A stretch of 64,000 nt of DNA from Variovorax sp. KK3 (GTDB taxonomy: Bacteria > Pseudomonadota > Gammaproteobacteria > Burkholderiales > Burkholderiaceae_C). The position numbers were made by a program, and so were the translations under genes. This document shows, one piece after another, positions 54,040 to 62,181 of the stretch. Under the pieces are notes generated by a model. That model did not search any database, was not told the DNA's origin, and saw nothing but the letters and a program-made list of their open reading frames with translations. Positions within the stretch are counted from its first letter, which is position 1; each line of letters starts with the position of its first letter. The DNA lies in assembly GCF_001984055.1 (NCBI RefSeq), contig NZ_LYVO01000006.1:62001-126000 (forward strand), written 5' to 3'.

Positions 54040-54415
54040 TCTTTTACTCCTTGATGCCATCTCGCCCGAGCCGACCCGTTCTGCCCGCGGTGATTTGGCG
54101 GGCGAAGTCTAAACCAAAAAATTTTCGAATTTCCACAAAAAATCCAGCGAACTGAGCAATCAAAAGAAGTAATTCAAAAAACTAAGAACAACTGCTTATG
54201 TTTGTTTAGTGTCAAGGTGATAGGTATTAATCCTTTTAGCGCTCTTGTACTTTCGTTTGCCGAGCGTCCTCACTGTTGGAAAACGGGTCTAGGGCTCGTG
54301 TTTGGCAGATCAACGCTTAGGCCGATCTTCGAAACTTGCTAAATGTCGCAAAACCGCCGCCGGGGCATCAGGTTTTCCTAGTATTCGCGTCGACTTAACT
54401 ACCGGCCCGAATCAC
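54040..54415. other. AT-rich promoter region with alternative hairpins
   Basis: No convincing gene is seen in this 376-base stretch between divergent genes. Near the precursor start GCCCGC (54083-54088) can pair with GCGGGC (54098-54103), while TCGCCCG (54062-54068) can pair with CGGGCGA (54099-54105); both cannot form at once. A TTGACA box lies on the minus strand at 54210-54215, but no good -10 follows. Confidence 0.55.
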
Positions 54416-55180
54416 ATGACATTTATCGACGAGAGCGCAGGATCACCCGGGAACTGCCCAGGCTGGGCGCTGGTAACGGGGGGCTCGGGCCGAGGCGGCG
54501 CGGCCATTGTCCGGGCGCTGCACGCGCGCGGCCTATCGGTGGTGATCCACCACACGCCTCTTTCGCTCGATAGGGCGAGTGCCTTGCAACGCGAACTCGA
54601 AGCCGTGCGCCCGGGCACCGTCGATCTCTGGTCGGCCGACTTCGCTGCAGGGGACTTTTCGATCCCGGCCTGGCTTGCATCGAAGGGGGTGACCGTCATG
54701 GTCTGCAACGCCTCTGCCTATAGGGGCAGCCGCGTGGGTGACATAGAGCGGGCGCAGATCGACATCGCAATTCATGTGGGTGCACACGCAGGTCTTCTCG
54801 ACGCGCTGAGGCCTCGCCCTGGACAAAGCCCACCCCTCCAGTCGGTCGTTGCGATCACGGATATCGCTGTGGATCGTGCGCCGAGGGGGCACGTGTCGTA
54901 CACGACAGCCAAGGGTGCATTGCAATCCATGATCCTGGCGTTGGCGAATGATTGGGCGCCTCACGTGCGCTTCAACGTCGTGCAGCCGGGCACATTGCCC
55001 TATCCCGAGGACTGGACTGACACCGCACGCGAAAACAAGATCAAAGAAACCATACCGCTAGGCCGCATCGGCACTTTTGAAGAACTCGCCGGTGCTGTCG
55101 CGTACTTGGCCATTGATGCCACTTACGTGACCGGCCAGGTGTTGGCTGTCGATGGCGGCCGTAGTCGCCAGCTCTATTAG
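54416..55180 (+). CDS. SDR-family reductase, FolM/pteridine reductase-like
   Basis: The 254-residue short-chain dehydrogenase has the cofactor motif TGGSGRGGAAIVRAL, in the TGxxxRxG form of NADPH-dependent pteridine reductases. The catalytic part is AITDIAV, with Asp instead of the usual Ser as in FolM and PTR1, then YTTAK. It ends VTGQVLAVDGGRS. A role in reducing dihydromonapterin or a similar pterin is inferred. ATG 54416 has no clear ribosome site; an upstream TTG at 54302 is possible. It heads a plus-strand operon. Confidence 0.85.
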   Translation: MTFIDESAGSPGNCPGWALVTGGSGRGGAAIVRALHARGLSVVIHHTPLSLDRASALQRELEAVRPGTVDLWSADFAAGDFSIPAWLASKGVTVMVCNASAYRGSRVGDIERAQIDIAIHVGAHAGLLDALRPRPGQSPPLQSVVAITDIAVDRAPRGHVSYTTAKGALQSMILALANDWAPHVRFNVVQPGTLPYPEDWTDTARENKIKETIPLGRIGTFEELAGAVAYLAIDATYVTGQVLAVDGGRSRQLY

Positions 55181-55199
55181 CAGCAGGCTGAGGAGCCTT

Positions 55200-55703
55200 A
55201 TGTTTCGCAGACGACAACTGCTGACGCTCGCGGCGCTTGGTACTGCCGCGCAATCCTGCCGTTCCAATGAAGATGGGCGCGCCCTTCTCGTGGTCCGCGG
55301 CAGCATCCGCAAGTTCACTGACTTGCAAGCCAGGGCATTTGAATTCACCGAAGAGGAGTACATGTCTCTGCCGCAGACATCGATCACGACTGCAACCCCT
55401 TGGACCCCGCGATCAAGATTCGATGGGCCTTTGCTATCCCAGGTGCTTGCGCATGTCGGTGCCAGCGGGTCGCGCGTGGATGTGGAGGCGCTCGATAGCT
55501 ATCGGGCCAGCATTCCGATGTCGGACCTCAAGACCTTTCGCCCGATCTTGGCGCATAGCCGGAATGGCAATCGAATGACGGCGCGTGACCACGGGCCCCT
55601 GTTCGTGATGTATCCAAGGGATGAGTACCCCAAAACGCTCAGTACACCGTCTGCACAGGCGAAGTTCATCTGGCAAGTGCGGAGCATTTCAGTTGTCGGA
55701 TAA
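55200..55703 (+). CDS. Exported molybdopterin-domain-like protein
   Basis: The 167-residue protein has an RRR-containing signal (about residues 1-20) and then a short domain like the oxidoreductase molybdopterin-binding fold: FDGPLLSQVLAHVG, ALDSYRASIPMSDL and DHGPLFVMYPRDE. The only Cys is at residue 20, in the signal/lipobox-like region, so the cofactor Cys of sulfite oxidase is absent. It may be a ligand sensor working with the kinase encoded next. AGGAG lies 4 bases before ATG 55200. Confidence 0.82.
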   Translation: MFRRRQLLTLAALGTAAQSCRSNEDGRALLVVRGSIRKFTDLQARAFEFTEEEYMSLPQTSITTATPWTPRSRFDGPLLSQVLAHVGASGSRVDVEALDSYRASIPMSDLKTFRPILAHSRNGNRMTARDHGPLFVMYPRDEYPKTLSTPSAQAKFIWQVRSISVVG

Positions 55704-57450
55704 AAGCATTGGGCAATCGCGCCCGAGCGGGCGCAGCGTCGTCATTGCCGCGCTGATGGTGATCGCCATATCGTTCGCCTTGATTGGCCTCTGGATATCG
55801 CGGCTTGACGAAGAGATTGCACGCAAAGCTGGCCCGAACGAGGGCTACTACTGGACCGTCGCGCAGTACGAACTAGCGTACTTGCGCTTGCGAGAAGCGC
55901 TCGAAGTCGTGGCACTCCATGGTGAGATGCGCGACGAAGAACTGTCCAAGCGGAGTGATGTCCTTATGTCCAAGGCCCTCATCCTGATTGGGGAATCGGA
56001 GCTTGCAACGCTCTTCGAAGGCATCGCCGGGTTTGCGGACGGGAGAAGGGCCATTGACTCATTTCATCGTCGAGTGGACCCAGCTCTTGATGCGCCGAGC
56101 TTCATGCGTATCCATGCGTCGGAATTGGTGCAGGAGTTCGCAAGTATCGAGAACACGATCTTGACGCTGGCCAATGCGGTCAGACAAGAGGAAATGATCG
56201 CTCGAGACATTGCAGTGGAAAGCCTCCTGACCCGCCGCCGCCTGCTCTGGATTGCAGTCTGGTTTGGCTTCGGCTTGATGCTGCTGTGGGTGCTGAGCGT
56301 CAGCGTGTCGTGGTCACGCTATCGGCGCGAAGCCGCAGAGCGCGAGCGTGCCCTCGAATCCGAGCGCCAGGCGGTTCGCGCCAAGACACGATTCCTCGGC
56401 ATGGTGAGCCACGAGCTGAGGTCGCCGTTGCAAAGCATCATCGCCGCGGTCGATGTTCTCGAGCGACGGCGCGCTTTGCCCGAACAGGCCGAGGTCACGC
56501 GCCGCATTCGACGGGCGGCCGATGAGTTGGCCGTGCAGCTGGGCGATCTTCTTACTTTGGCGCGCGGGCAAACGGGCCGCATCCAGCTGCGGCCAGAAGT
56601 CTTCGAGGCGGTGGAATTGGTGCGCGAAGCGACGGAAAACGCGGCGGCCGCCGCCGAAGCCAAGGGCTTGCACTTGAGGCTGGACATTCCATCGGACCCG
56701 GTCTTCGTCGTGGCCGATGGCGCCAGGGTCAGCCAACTGCTCGACAACCTCGCCGGCAACGCTGTCAGGCACACGAAGCGCGGCGGCGTGACCATTACGC
56801 TGCAGCCCTTCGACGCACGCGCCGCCATGCTGAACCTTCGCATCGAGGACACCGGGCCCGGGCTTCCCGGCGCCGCTGCGGCGACATTGAAGCATGGCAT
56901 CGACCCCTTGCTTTACACACCGGGGAAGGGCCGCGGCATCGGGCTGGCCGTGGTGCGTGCGCTGCTGCTGCAACTGGGCGGCTCCGTGGAGGTCGCCGCC
57001 ATCCAGGGCAGCGGCACCACGATCGATCTCGCCATTCCTGCCGTCGCGGCAGAAGATCGCGCGCCCTCTGCAGTCAGCGGCAATGGACGCGTGCTCTGTG
57101 TCAGCGATCGCCGCGCGGTGCTCGAACAGGTCGCACGCGTGTGTAGGCAGCTGGGCTTGGTCTGCGACGAGGCGGGAGATGCCGCGGTCGCGTCGAACCG
57201 GCTCGCAGCGCATGCCTACGCGGCGGTGCTGGTCGATATGGACACGCCGTCCATGAGCGGTGTCGAGCTGGCCGCGCAGCTCAGGGCCTCCGCACTGAAC
57301 GGGGGTACCCGATTGCTGGCCTTGACGTCGAGCCGCCGACCGAACGAAGCCTCCAGTGCCTTCGATGCTCTGCTGAAAATACCGATTCGCCGCGAGTCGC
57401 TCGTAGCGTTCATGGCGTCGCGAACGAGGCAGCCAGCGCCGCCGAGATGA
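55693..57450 (+). CDS. Hybrid sensor histidine kinase/response regulator
   Basis: The 585-residue membrane kinase has two transmembrane segments (about 18-38 and 180-204) with a helical periplasmic domain between, a HisKA domain with His240 in MVSHELRSP, an ATPase domain with LLDNLAGNAVRH, DTGPGLPG and GRGIGLAV, and a C-terminal receiver with Asp515 in VLVDMDTPSMSG. TTG 55693 is chosen as start with GGAG 8 bases upstream; it overlaps the upstream gene by 11 bases, implying joint function. Confidence 0.9.
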   Translation: MSDKSIGQSRPSGRSVVIAALMVIAISFALIGLWISRLDEEIARKAGPNEGYYWTVAQYELAYLRLREALEVVALHGEMRDEELSKRSDVLMSKALILIGESELATLFEGIAGFADGRRAIDSFHRRVDPALDAPSFMRIHASELVQEFASIENTILTLANAVRQEEMIARDIAVESLLTRRRLLWIAVWFGFGLMLLWVLSVSVSWSRYRREAAERERALESERQAVRAKTRFLGMVSHELRSPLQSIIAAVDVLERRRALPEQAEVTRRIRRAADELAVQLGDLLTLARGQTGRIQLRPEVFEAVELVREATENAAAAAEAKGLHLRLDIPSDPVFVVADGARVSQLLDNLAGNAVRHTKRGGVTITLQPFDARAAMLNLRIEDTGPGLPGAAAATLKHGIDPLLYTPGKGRGIGLAVVRALLLQLGGSVEVAAIQGSGTTIDLAIPAVAAEDRAPSAVSGNGRVLCVSDRRAVLEQVARVCRQLGLVCDEAGDAAVASNRLAAHAYAAVLVDMDTPSMSGVELAAQLRASALNGGTRLLALTSSRRPNEASSAFDALLKIPIRRESLVAFMASRTRQPAPPR

Positions 57451-58258
57451 TGGACAGCCGCGCCGGCTTTTCGAAGAACTTGAAGCGGTACTTGGCCATG
57501 GCGCTTGCGATGTCGGACTCATCAGCGACGCCGGTTTCCACTTCGCCCGTCAACACGACGATGGGGCAATGCGCATCGCGCGACCGGATCGATCCGATCA
57601 GGTCGCGCACCGTGTCGTTGACGCCGTTGCTTTCGATGATCCAGTCGAGCACGTAGGCGTCGAACGGGCGTTCGCCCGATGCCGCAGCGAGGGCGGCCAA
57701 GTCGGTGAACAGCGTGGGTTCGTACCCGGCGGACCCGAGGTAGCCGGCAATCGTTTGGGCGGTGTCGATGTGGTCGTCGAGGATCGCGATACGCCGGCTT
57801 GCTGCGGATGAGGGCTCCACCACCAGGCGGACGACCTCATACGCCTGCGTGGCCAGGTTGTGTTCGGCAGGGCTCACTTGCCAGCTCGAATCGACCAGTG
57901 CGGCGACGAGTGCGCCCGGGCGCGGCTTGTGCACGGCGGGACCGCGCGCGAAGCGGCACGCAAAGGCGATGGCGCCGACCTTGAGCGTGGCGCTCAGCAT
58001 CTCGTCCGACTGCCCGAGCGAGACCATGCTGGCGAGCGATTCGCCGTAGTGCTCGGCCAGCGTGCGCAATTCTTCGAGTGTCCACGTGGCGTCGGTCGTG
58101 AGGCGACGGTGTCCTTGTGAATAGGAGAGCTTGAGGACGTCCGTCACGACGGCGGCGTGCTTGCGCTTCGGCACGCCGTGATGGTCGAGGAGCGCCCTGA
58201 CGCATCGGGCAGCAAGGGTTTCAGTCCCCGGATCGGCCTTGGGGTTTGGATCAGACAT
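57410..58258 (-). CDS. BetR-like HTH plus receiver-domain protein
   Basis: The 282-residue protein has an N-terminal region like the BetR DNA-binding domain (HGVPKRKHAAVVTDVLKLSYSQGHRRL and WTLEELRTLAEHYGE) and a C-terminal receiver domain (RRIAILDDHIDTAQTIAGYLG, then YVLDWIIE with the likely phospho-Asp, VVLTGEVE and FFEKPAR). The order HTH-receiver is reversed from most regulators. Its 3' end overlaps that of the hybrid kinase by 41 bases. It is the likely output partner of that kinase. Confidence 0.82.
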   Translation of the reverse strand: MSDPNPKADPGTETLAARCVRALLDHHGVPKRKHAAVVTDVLKLSYSQGHRRLTTDATWTLEELRTLAEHYGESLASMVSLGQSDEMLSATLKVGAIAFACRFARGPAVHKPRPGALVAALVDSSWQVSPAEHNLATQAYEVVRLVVEPSSAASRRIAILDDHIDTAQTIAGYLGSAGYEPTLFTDLAALAAASGERPFDAYVLDWIIESNGVNDTVRDLIGSIRSRDAHCPIVVLTGEVETGVADESDIASAMAKYRFKFFEKPARLSIISAALAASFATP

Positions 58259-58438
58259 GGCGGATTTTGCGATGAAGGCTGCAGGTGCTGCGATGTATCT
58301 GCGCTTTCATTCGAAATTTATCGCGTAGGATGCGTGAATTCGCATAATTTGCGACCAAAGCTATCGCAAGCTGGGACGGTTCAACGCGAACCGTTGCGGG
58401 CTGCTGGAAGGTCGCTTGCTTGTAGCAGGAGAGGTGAA

Positions 58439-58969
58439 ATGACGCGACAGAACGAACGACAGAATGAGCAGTCAGCGGCGGGTTTCGATGCTCCATTGCT
58501 GATTTGCGATGACCATGGCAACTACCGGCGCGCCACGGCCGATCAGATCCTCGAAGCGGCGCGCCATGCGATCGAGCACAAGACCCAGCGCGGTGCGTCA
58601 TTCGAATCGCCGCAAGCAGTCAAGGAGTACTTGCTGACCAAGCTCGCGGGCCTCGAGTGCGAGGTCTTTGCCGCGCTGTTCCTCGACGGTGAGGGCCGGC
58701 TGATCGACTACGTTGAGTTGTCGCGCGGCACGCTCAATTCGGCAGCCGTCTATCCGCGCGAGGTCGTCAAGGAAGCGCTGCGGCGCAATGCGTCGGCCGT
58801 GATCCTGTCGCACAACCATCCGAGCGGGCTGCCGGACCCGAGTCAGCAGGACTTGGCCGTGACAGCCATGCTGAAGATGGCGTTGGCGACGGTCGACGTG
58901 ATGGTGGTCGATCACGTCATCGTGGGCGGCGCGCACACGTACTCGTTCGTCGAACACAGGCTGCTGTGA
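58439..58969 (+). CDS. RadC-like JAB-domain protein
   Basis: The 176-residue protein contains the JAMM motif of RadC proteins, HNHPSGLPDPSQQD (His125, His127, Asp138), with ALFLDGEGRLIDYVELSRGTLNSAAVYPREVVKEAL before it. It lacks the N-terminal helix-hairpin-helix of full RadC and instead has a different 50-residue front. Short RadC-like proteins are frequent in mobile regions; their action is unknown. AGGAGAGG lies upstream of ATG 58439. Confidence 0.9.
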   Translation: MTRQNERQNEQSAAGFDAPLLICDDHGNYRRATADQILEAARHAIEHKTQRGASFESPQAVKEYLLTKLAGLECEVFAALFLDGEGRLIDYVELSRGTLNSAAVYPREVVKEALRRNASAVILSHNHPSGLPDPSQQDLAVTAMLKMALATVDVMVVDHVIVGGAHTYSFVEHRLL

Positions 58970-58996
58970 TGCGCAGCCGAGGGCGTGAGCCAATGG

Positions 58997-60133
58997 CTAA
59001 ACGATCGCGAAATGCTCCGTGCCCGCCGCCAGGTCCGTGGTGCGCGCGCGCTGGCTGTTGAGCTTGATCTGCAGCCGCAGGTCGTTGGCCGAGTCGGCGT
59101 TGCGCAGCGCGTCTTCGAAAGAAATCATGTGCGTCTCGAACAGGTCGAACAGCGCCTGGTCGAAGGTCTGCATGCCGAGGTTGCGGCTCTTCTTCATGAT
59201 CTCCTTGATCTCGCCCACCTCGCCCTTGAAGATCAGGTCGCTGATCAGCGGGGTGTTGAGCAGGATCTCGACCGCGGCCACGCGGCCATGGCCGTCTTCG
59301 GTGGGGATGAGGCGCTGCGAGACCAGCGAACGCAGGTTGAGCGACAGGTCCATCAGCAATTGGGCGCGGCGCTCTTCGGGGAAGAAGTTGATGATGCGGT
59401 CCAGCGCCTGGTTGGCGCTGTTGGCATGCAGCGTGGCCATGCACAGGTGGCCGGTTTCGGCGAAGGCCACCGCGTGTTCCATGGTCTCGCGGTCGCGGAT
59501 TTCGCCCATGAGGATGACGTCGGGTGCCTGGCGCAGCGTGTTCTTGAGCGCGGCTTCCCAGCTATCGGTGTCGATGCCGACTTCGCGCTGCGTCACCACG
59601 CAGTTCTTGTGCGGGTGGATGAATTCCACCGGGTCTTCGACGGTGACGATGTGGCCGTAGGAGTTTTCGTTGCGCCAGTCGATCATCGCGGCCAGCGTGG
59701 TCGACTTGCCCGAGCCGGTGGCACCCACCAGGATGCACAGGCCGCGCTTGGTCATCGTCACGTCCTTGAGGATCTGCGGCATGTTCAGGCCGTCGATGGT
59801 GGGCAGCGTGGCCGGGATGGTCCGCAGCACCATGCCCACCTTGCCCTGCTGCACGAAGGCGTTGACGCGGAAGCGGCCGACGCCGGTCGGCGAGATCGCG
59901 AAGTTGCACTCCTTGGTGCGTTCGAACTCGGCCGTCTGACGGTCGTTCATGATCGAGCGCGTCAGCGCCAGCGTGTGCTGCGCGCCAAGGGCCTGCTGCG
60001 ACACCTTGGTGACCTTGCCGTCGACCTTGATCGCCGGCGGAAACTCGGCGGTGATGAACAGGTCGCTGCCGTTGCGGCTGACCATCAGCTTGAGCAGTTC
60101 GTTGATGAACTGGCTGGCTTGATCGCGTTCCAT
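58997..60133 (-). CDS. pilU: Type IV pilus retraction ATPase PilU
   Basis: The 378-residue hexameric ATPase has Walker A GATGSGKST, the His box and Walker B region LMGEIRDRETMEHAVAFAETGHLC, and TLHANSANQALDRIINFFPEE. It helps PilT retract type IV pili. ATG 60133 is the start matching PilU proteins (MERDQASQFINELLKLMVSRNGSDLF). It is downstream of pilT on the same strand, the standard order. Confidence 0.96.
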   Translation of the reverse strand: MERDQASQFINELLKLMVSRNGSDLFITAEFPPAIKVDGKVTKVSQQALGAQHTLALTRSIMNDRQTAEFERTKECNFAISPTGVGRFRVNAFVQQGKVGMVLRTIPATLPTIDGLNMPQILKDVTMTKRGLCILVGATGSGKSTTLAAMIDWRNENSYGHIVTVEDPVEFIHPHKNCVVTQREVGIDTDSWEAALKNTLRQAPDVILMGEIRDRETMEHAVAFAETGHLCMATLHANSANQALDRIINFFPEERRAQLLMDLSLNLRSLVSQRLIPTEDGHGRVAAVEILLNTPLISDLIFKGEVGEIKEIMKKSRNLGMQTFDQALFDLFETHMISFEDALRNADSANDLRLQIKLNSQRARTTDLAAGTEHFAIV

Positions 60134-60210
60134 GAGGATGCAGCTCCTGATTCGAGATGAGTGGGTTATCGAGCGGTGCGGCCGAGCGGCGGGACGCTCC
60201 AAGGCGACCG

Positions 60211-60253
60211 CGCCTCCCCCGCGGGGGGTGGCGTGACACGCGCATCGCGCGTG
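60211..60253. repeat. GC-rich hairpins between pilT and pilU
   Basis: CCCCCGCGGGGG (about 60216-60227) is a palindrome and is followed by CACGCGC-ATC-GCGCGTG (60237-60253). They may reduce read-through from pilT into pilU or be REP-like elements. Confidence 0.5.
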
Positions 60254-60274
60254 AAAAGTCGGGGGGCCATGAGG

Positions 60275-61318
60275 CTAGCCGGGAAAGTTTTCGGGAATCT
60301 TCGCTTTGCTTCGTGCCTCGGCCGCCGAGATGACGTTGCGCCGCACGAGGTCCGTCAGGCATTGGTCGAGCGTCTGCATGCCTGCGTTGACGCCGGTCTG
60401 GATCGACGAGTACATCTGCGCGACCTTGTTCTCGCGGATCAGGTTGCGGATGGCGGGGGTGCCCAGCATGATCTCGTGCGCCGCGACGCGCCCGTCGCCG
60501 CCCTTGGTCTTGCACAGCGTCTGCGAGATGACGGCTTGCAGCGACTCGGACAGCATGGCGCGGATCATTTCTTTTTCTTCGCCGGGGAAGACGTCGATGA
60601 TCCGGTCGATGGTTTTGGCCGCGGAAGACGTGTGCAGGGTGCCGAACACGAGGTGGCCGGTTTCGGCCGCGGTCATGGCCAGGCGGATGGTTTCGAGGTC
60701 GCGCATTTCGCCGACCAGGATGGCGTCGGGATCTTCACGCAGCGCGGAGCGCAGCGCGTTGGCGAAGGACAGCGTCATCGGCCCGACTTCGCGCTGGTTG
60801 ATCAGGCACTTCTTGGAGTCGTGCACGAACTCGATCGGGTCTTCCACCGTGAGGATGTGGCCGTATTCGGTTTCGTTGAGGAAGTTGATCATCGCGGCCA
60901 GCGTGGTCGACTTGCCGGAGCCGGTGGGCCCGGTAACCAGCACCAGCCCGCGCGGCTTGAGTGCGAGTTCGCCGAAAATCTTGGGCGCGTTGAGCTGCTC
61001 GAGGGTGAGGATCTTCGACGGGATGGTCCGGAACACGGCTGCCGCGCCCCGGGCCTGGTTGAAGGCATTCACGCGGAAGCGCGCGAGGCCGTCGATTTCG
61101 AAAGAGAAATCGACCTCCAGGAACTCTTCGTAATGCTTGCGGTGCGTGTCGCTCATGATGTCGTACACCATGGCGTGCACCGCCTTGTGGTCGAGCGCGT
61201 CGACGTTGATGCGCCGCACGTCGCCGTGAACCCGGATCATCGGGGGCAGCCCTGACGACAGGTGCAAGTCCGACGCCTTGTTCTTGACGCTGAAAGCCAG
61301 CAGTTGGGTGATGTCCAC
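60275..61318 (-). CDS. pilT: Type IV pilus retraction ATPase PilT
   Basis: The 347-residue protein begins MDITQLLAFSVKNKASDLHLSSG, typical for PilT, with Walker A GPTGSGKST and the AIRNLIRE-type C-terminal motif required for retraction. It powers twitching motility and DNA uptake by pulling in pili. It is divergent from yggS, a common arrangement. Confidence 0.97.
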   Translation of the reverse strand: MDITQLLAFSVKNKASDLHLSSGLPPMIRVHGDVRRINVDALDHKAVHAMVYDIMSDTHRKHYEEFLEVDFSFEIDGLARFRVNAFNQARGAAAVFRTIPSKILTLEQLNAPKIFGELALKPRGLVLVTGPTGSGKSTTLAAMINFLNETEYGHILTVEDPIEFVHDSKKCLINQREVGPMTLSFANALRSALREDPDAILVGEMRDLETIRLAMTAAETGHLVFGTLHTSSAAKTIDRIIDVFPGEEKEMIRAMLSESLQAVISQTLCKTKGGDGRVAAHEIMLGTPAIRNLIRENKVAQMYSSIQTGVNAGMQTLDQCLTDLVRRNVISAAEARSKAKIPENFPG

Positions 61319-61356
61319 GAAGTTCCTCGGTGACGTTTTGATACGTTTGGACGATT

Positions 61357-62043
61357 ATGACGATGATTGGTGACAAGCTCCAGCAGGTTCATGCCCGTAT
61401 CGTGAAGGCATGCACGGCAGCCGGCCGCGATCCGGCGAGCGTGCGCTTGCTTGCCGTGTCGAAGACATTCCCCGCCGAAGCCGTCCGCGAAGCCAGTCTC
61501 GCCGGCCAGATTGCCTTTGGCGAGAACTATGTGCAAGAGGGGGTGGGAAAGATCGAGGCCCTGTCCGACGAAAGGGGCCGGCTCGAATGGCACTGCATCG
61601 GCCCTCTGCAGAGCAACAAGACGCGGCCGGTGGCCGAGCATTTCGACTGGGTGCACAGCATCGACCGGCTCAAGATCGCCCAGCGTCTGGCCGAGCAGCG
61701 ACCGTCCGAGTTGCCGCCGCTGCAGGTCTGCCTTCAGGTCAATGTGGACGGCGGCGCCAACAAGTCCGGCGTGACGCCAGAGGAAACCCTGACACTGGCC
61801 CGTGCTGTGGCGGCATTGCCACGCCTGCGGCTGCGCGGGCTGATGGCGATTCCGGAACCAGCGCCGGATTTCGAGGCGCAAAGGCAGTTGTTCCTGCGCG
61901 CGGCGGCCGTGTTCGACCAGCTTCGCAGTGCGGGCCTGGAAGTCGACACCTTGTCGCTGGGCATGTCGGCCGACCTGGAGGCCGCGATCGCTGCGGGCAG
62001 CACGATGGTGCGGGTCGGCACGGCCATGTTCGGGGCGCGCTAA
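61357..62043 (+). CDS. yggS: YggS-family PLP-binding homeostasis protein
   Basis: The 228-residue protein is the PLPBP family: PLP-binding Lys36 in LLAVSKTFP, AFGENYVQEG, WHCIGPLQSNKTR and LSMGMSADLEAAI (here LSLGMSADLEAAI). It controls vitamin B6 levels and has no known catalytic reaction. It starts 38 bases from the divergent pilT gene. Confidence 0.95.
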   Translation: MTMIGDKLQQVHARIVKACTAAGRDPASVRLLAVSKTFPAEAVREASLAGQIAFGENYVQEGVGKIEALSDERGRLEWHCIGPLQSNKTRPVAEHFDWVHSIDRLKIAQRLAEQRPSELPPLQVCLQVNVDGGANKSGVTPEETLTLARAVAALPRLRLRGLMAIPEPAPDFEAQRQLFLRAAAVFDQLRSAGLEVDTLSLGMSADLEAAIAAGSTMVRVGTAMFGAR

Positions 62044-62181
62044 AGGGCCGGGCCAAGGGGGCACCCGGTTCGCGGCACCGGCTTGCCGCAAGTGCATAAG
62101 GCCCAACGCATCGCGCATAGGTCATGGCGCTGAGCGATGGCCGCGACTATCGTCCGCGGCTTGTTCACAACGCGAAGTGCC

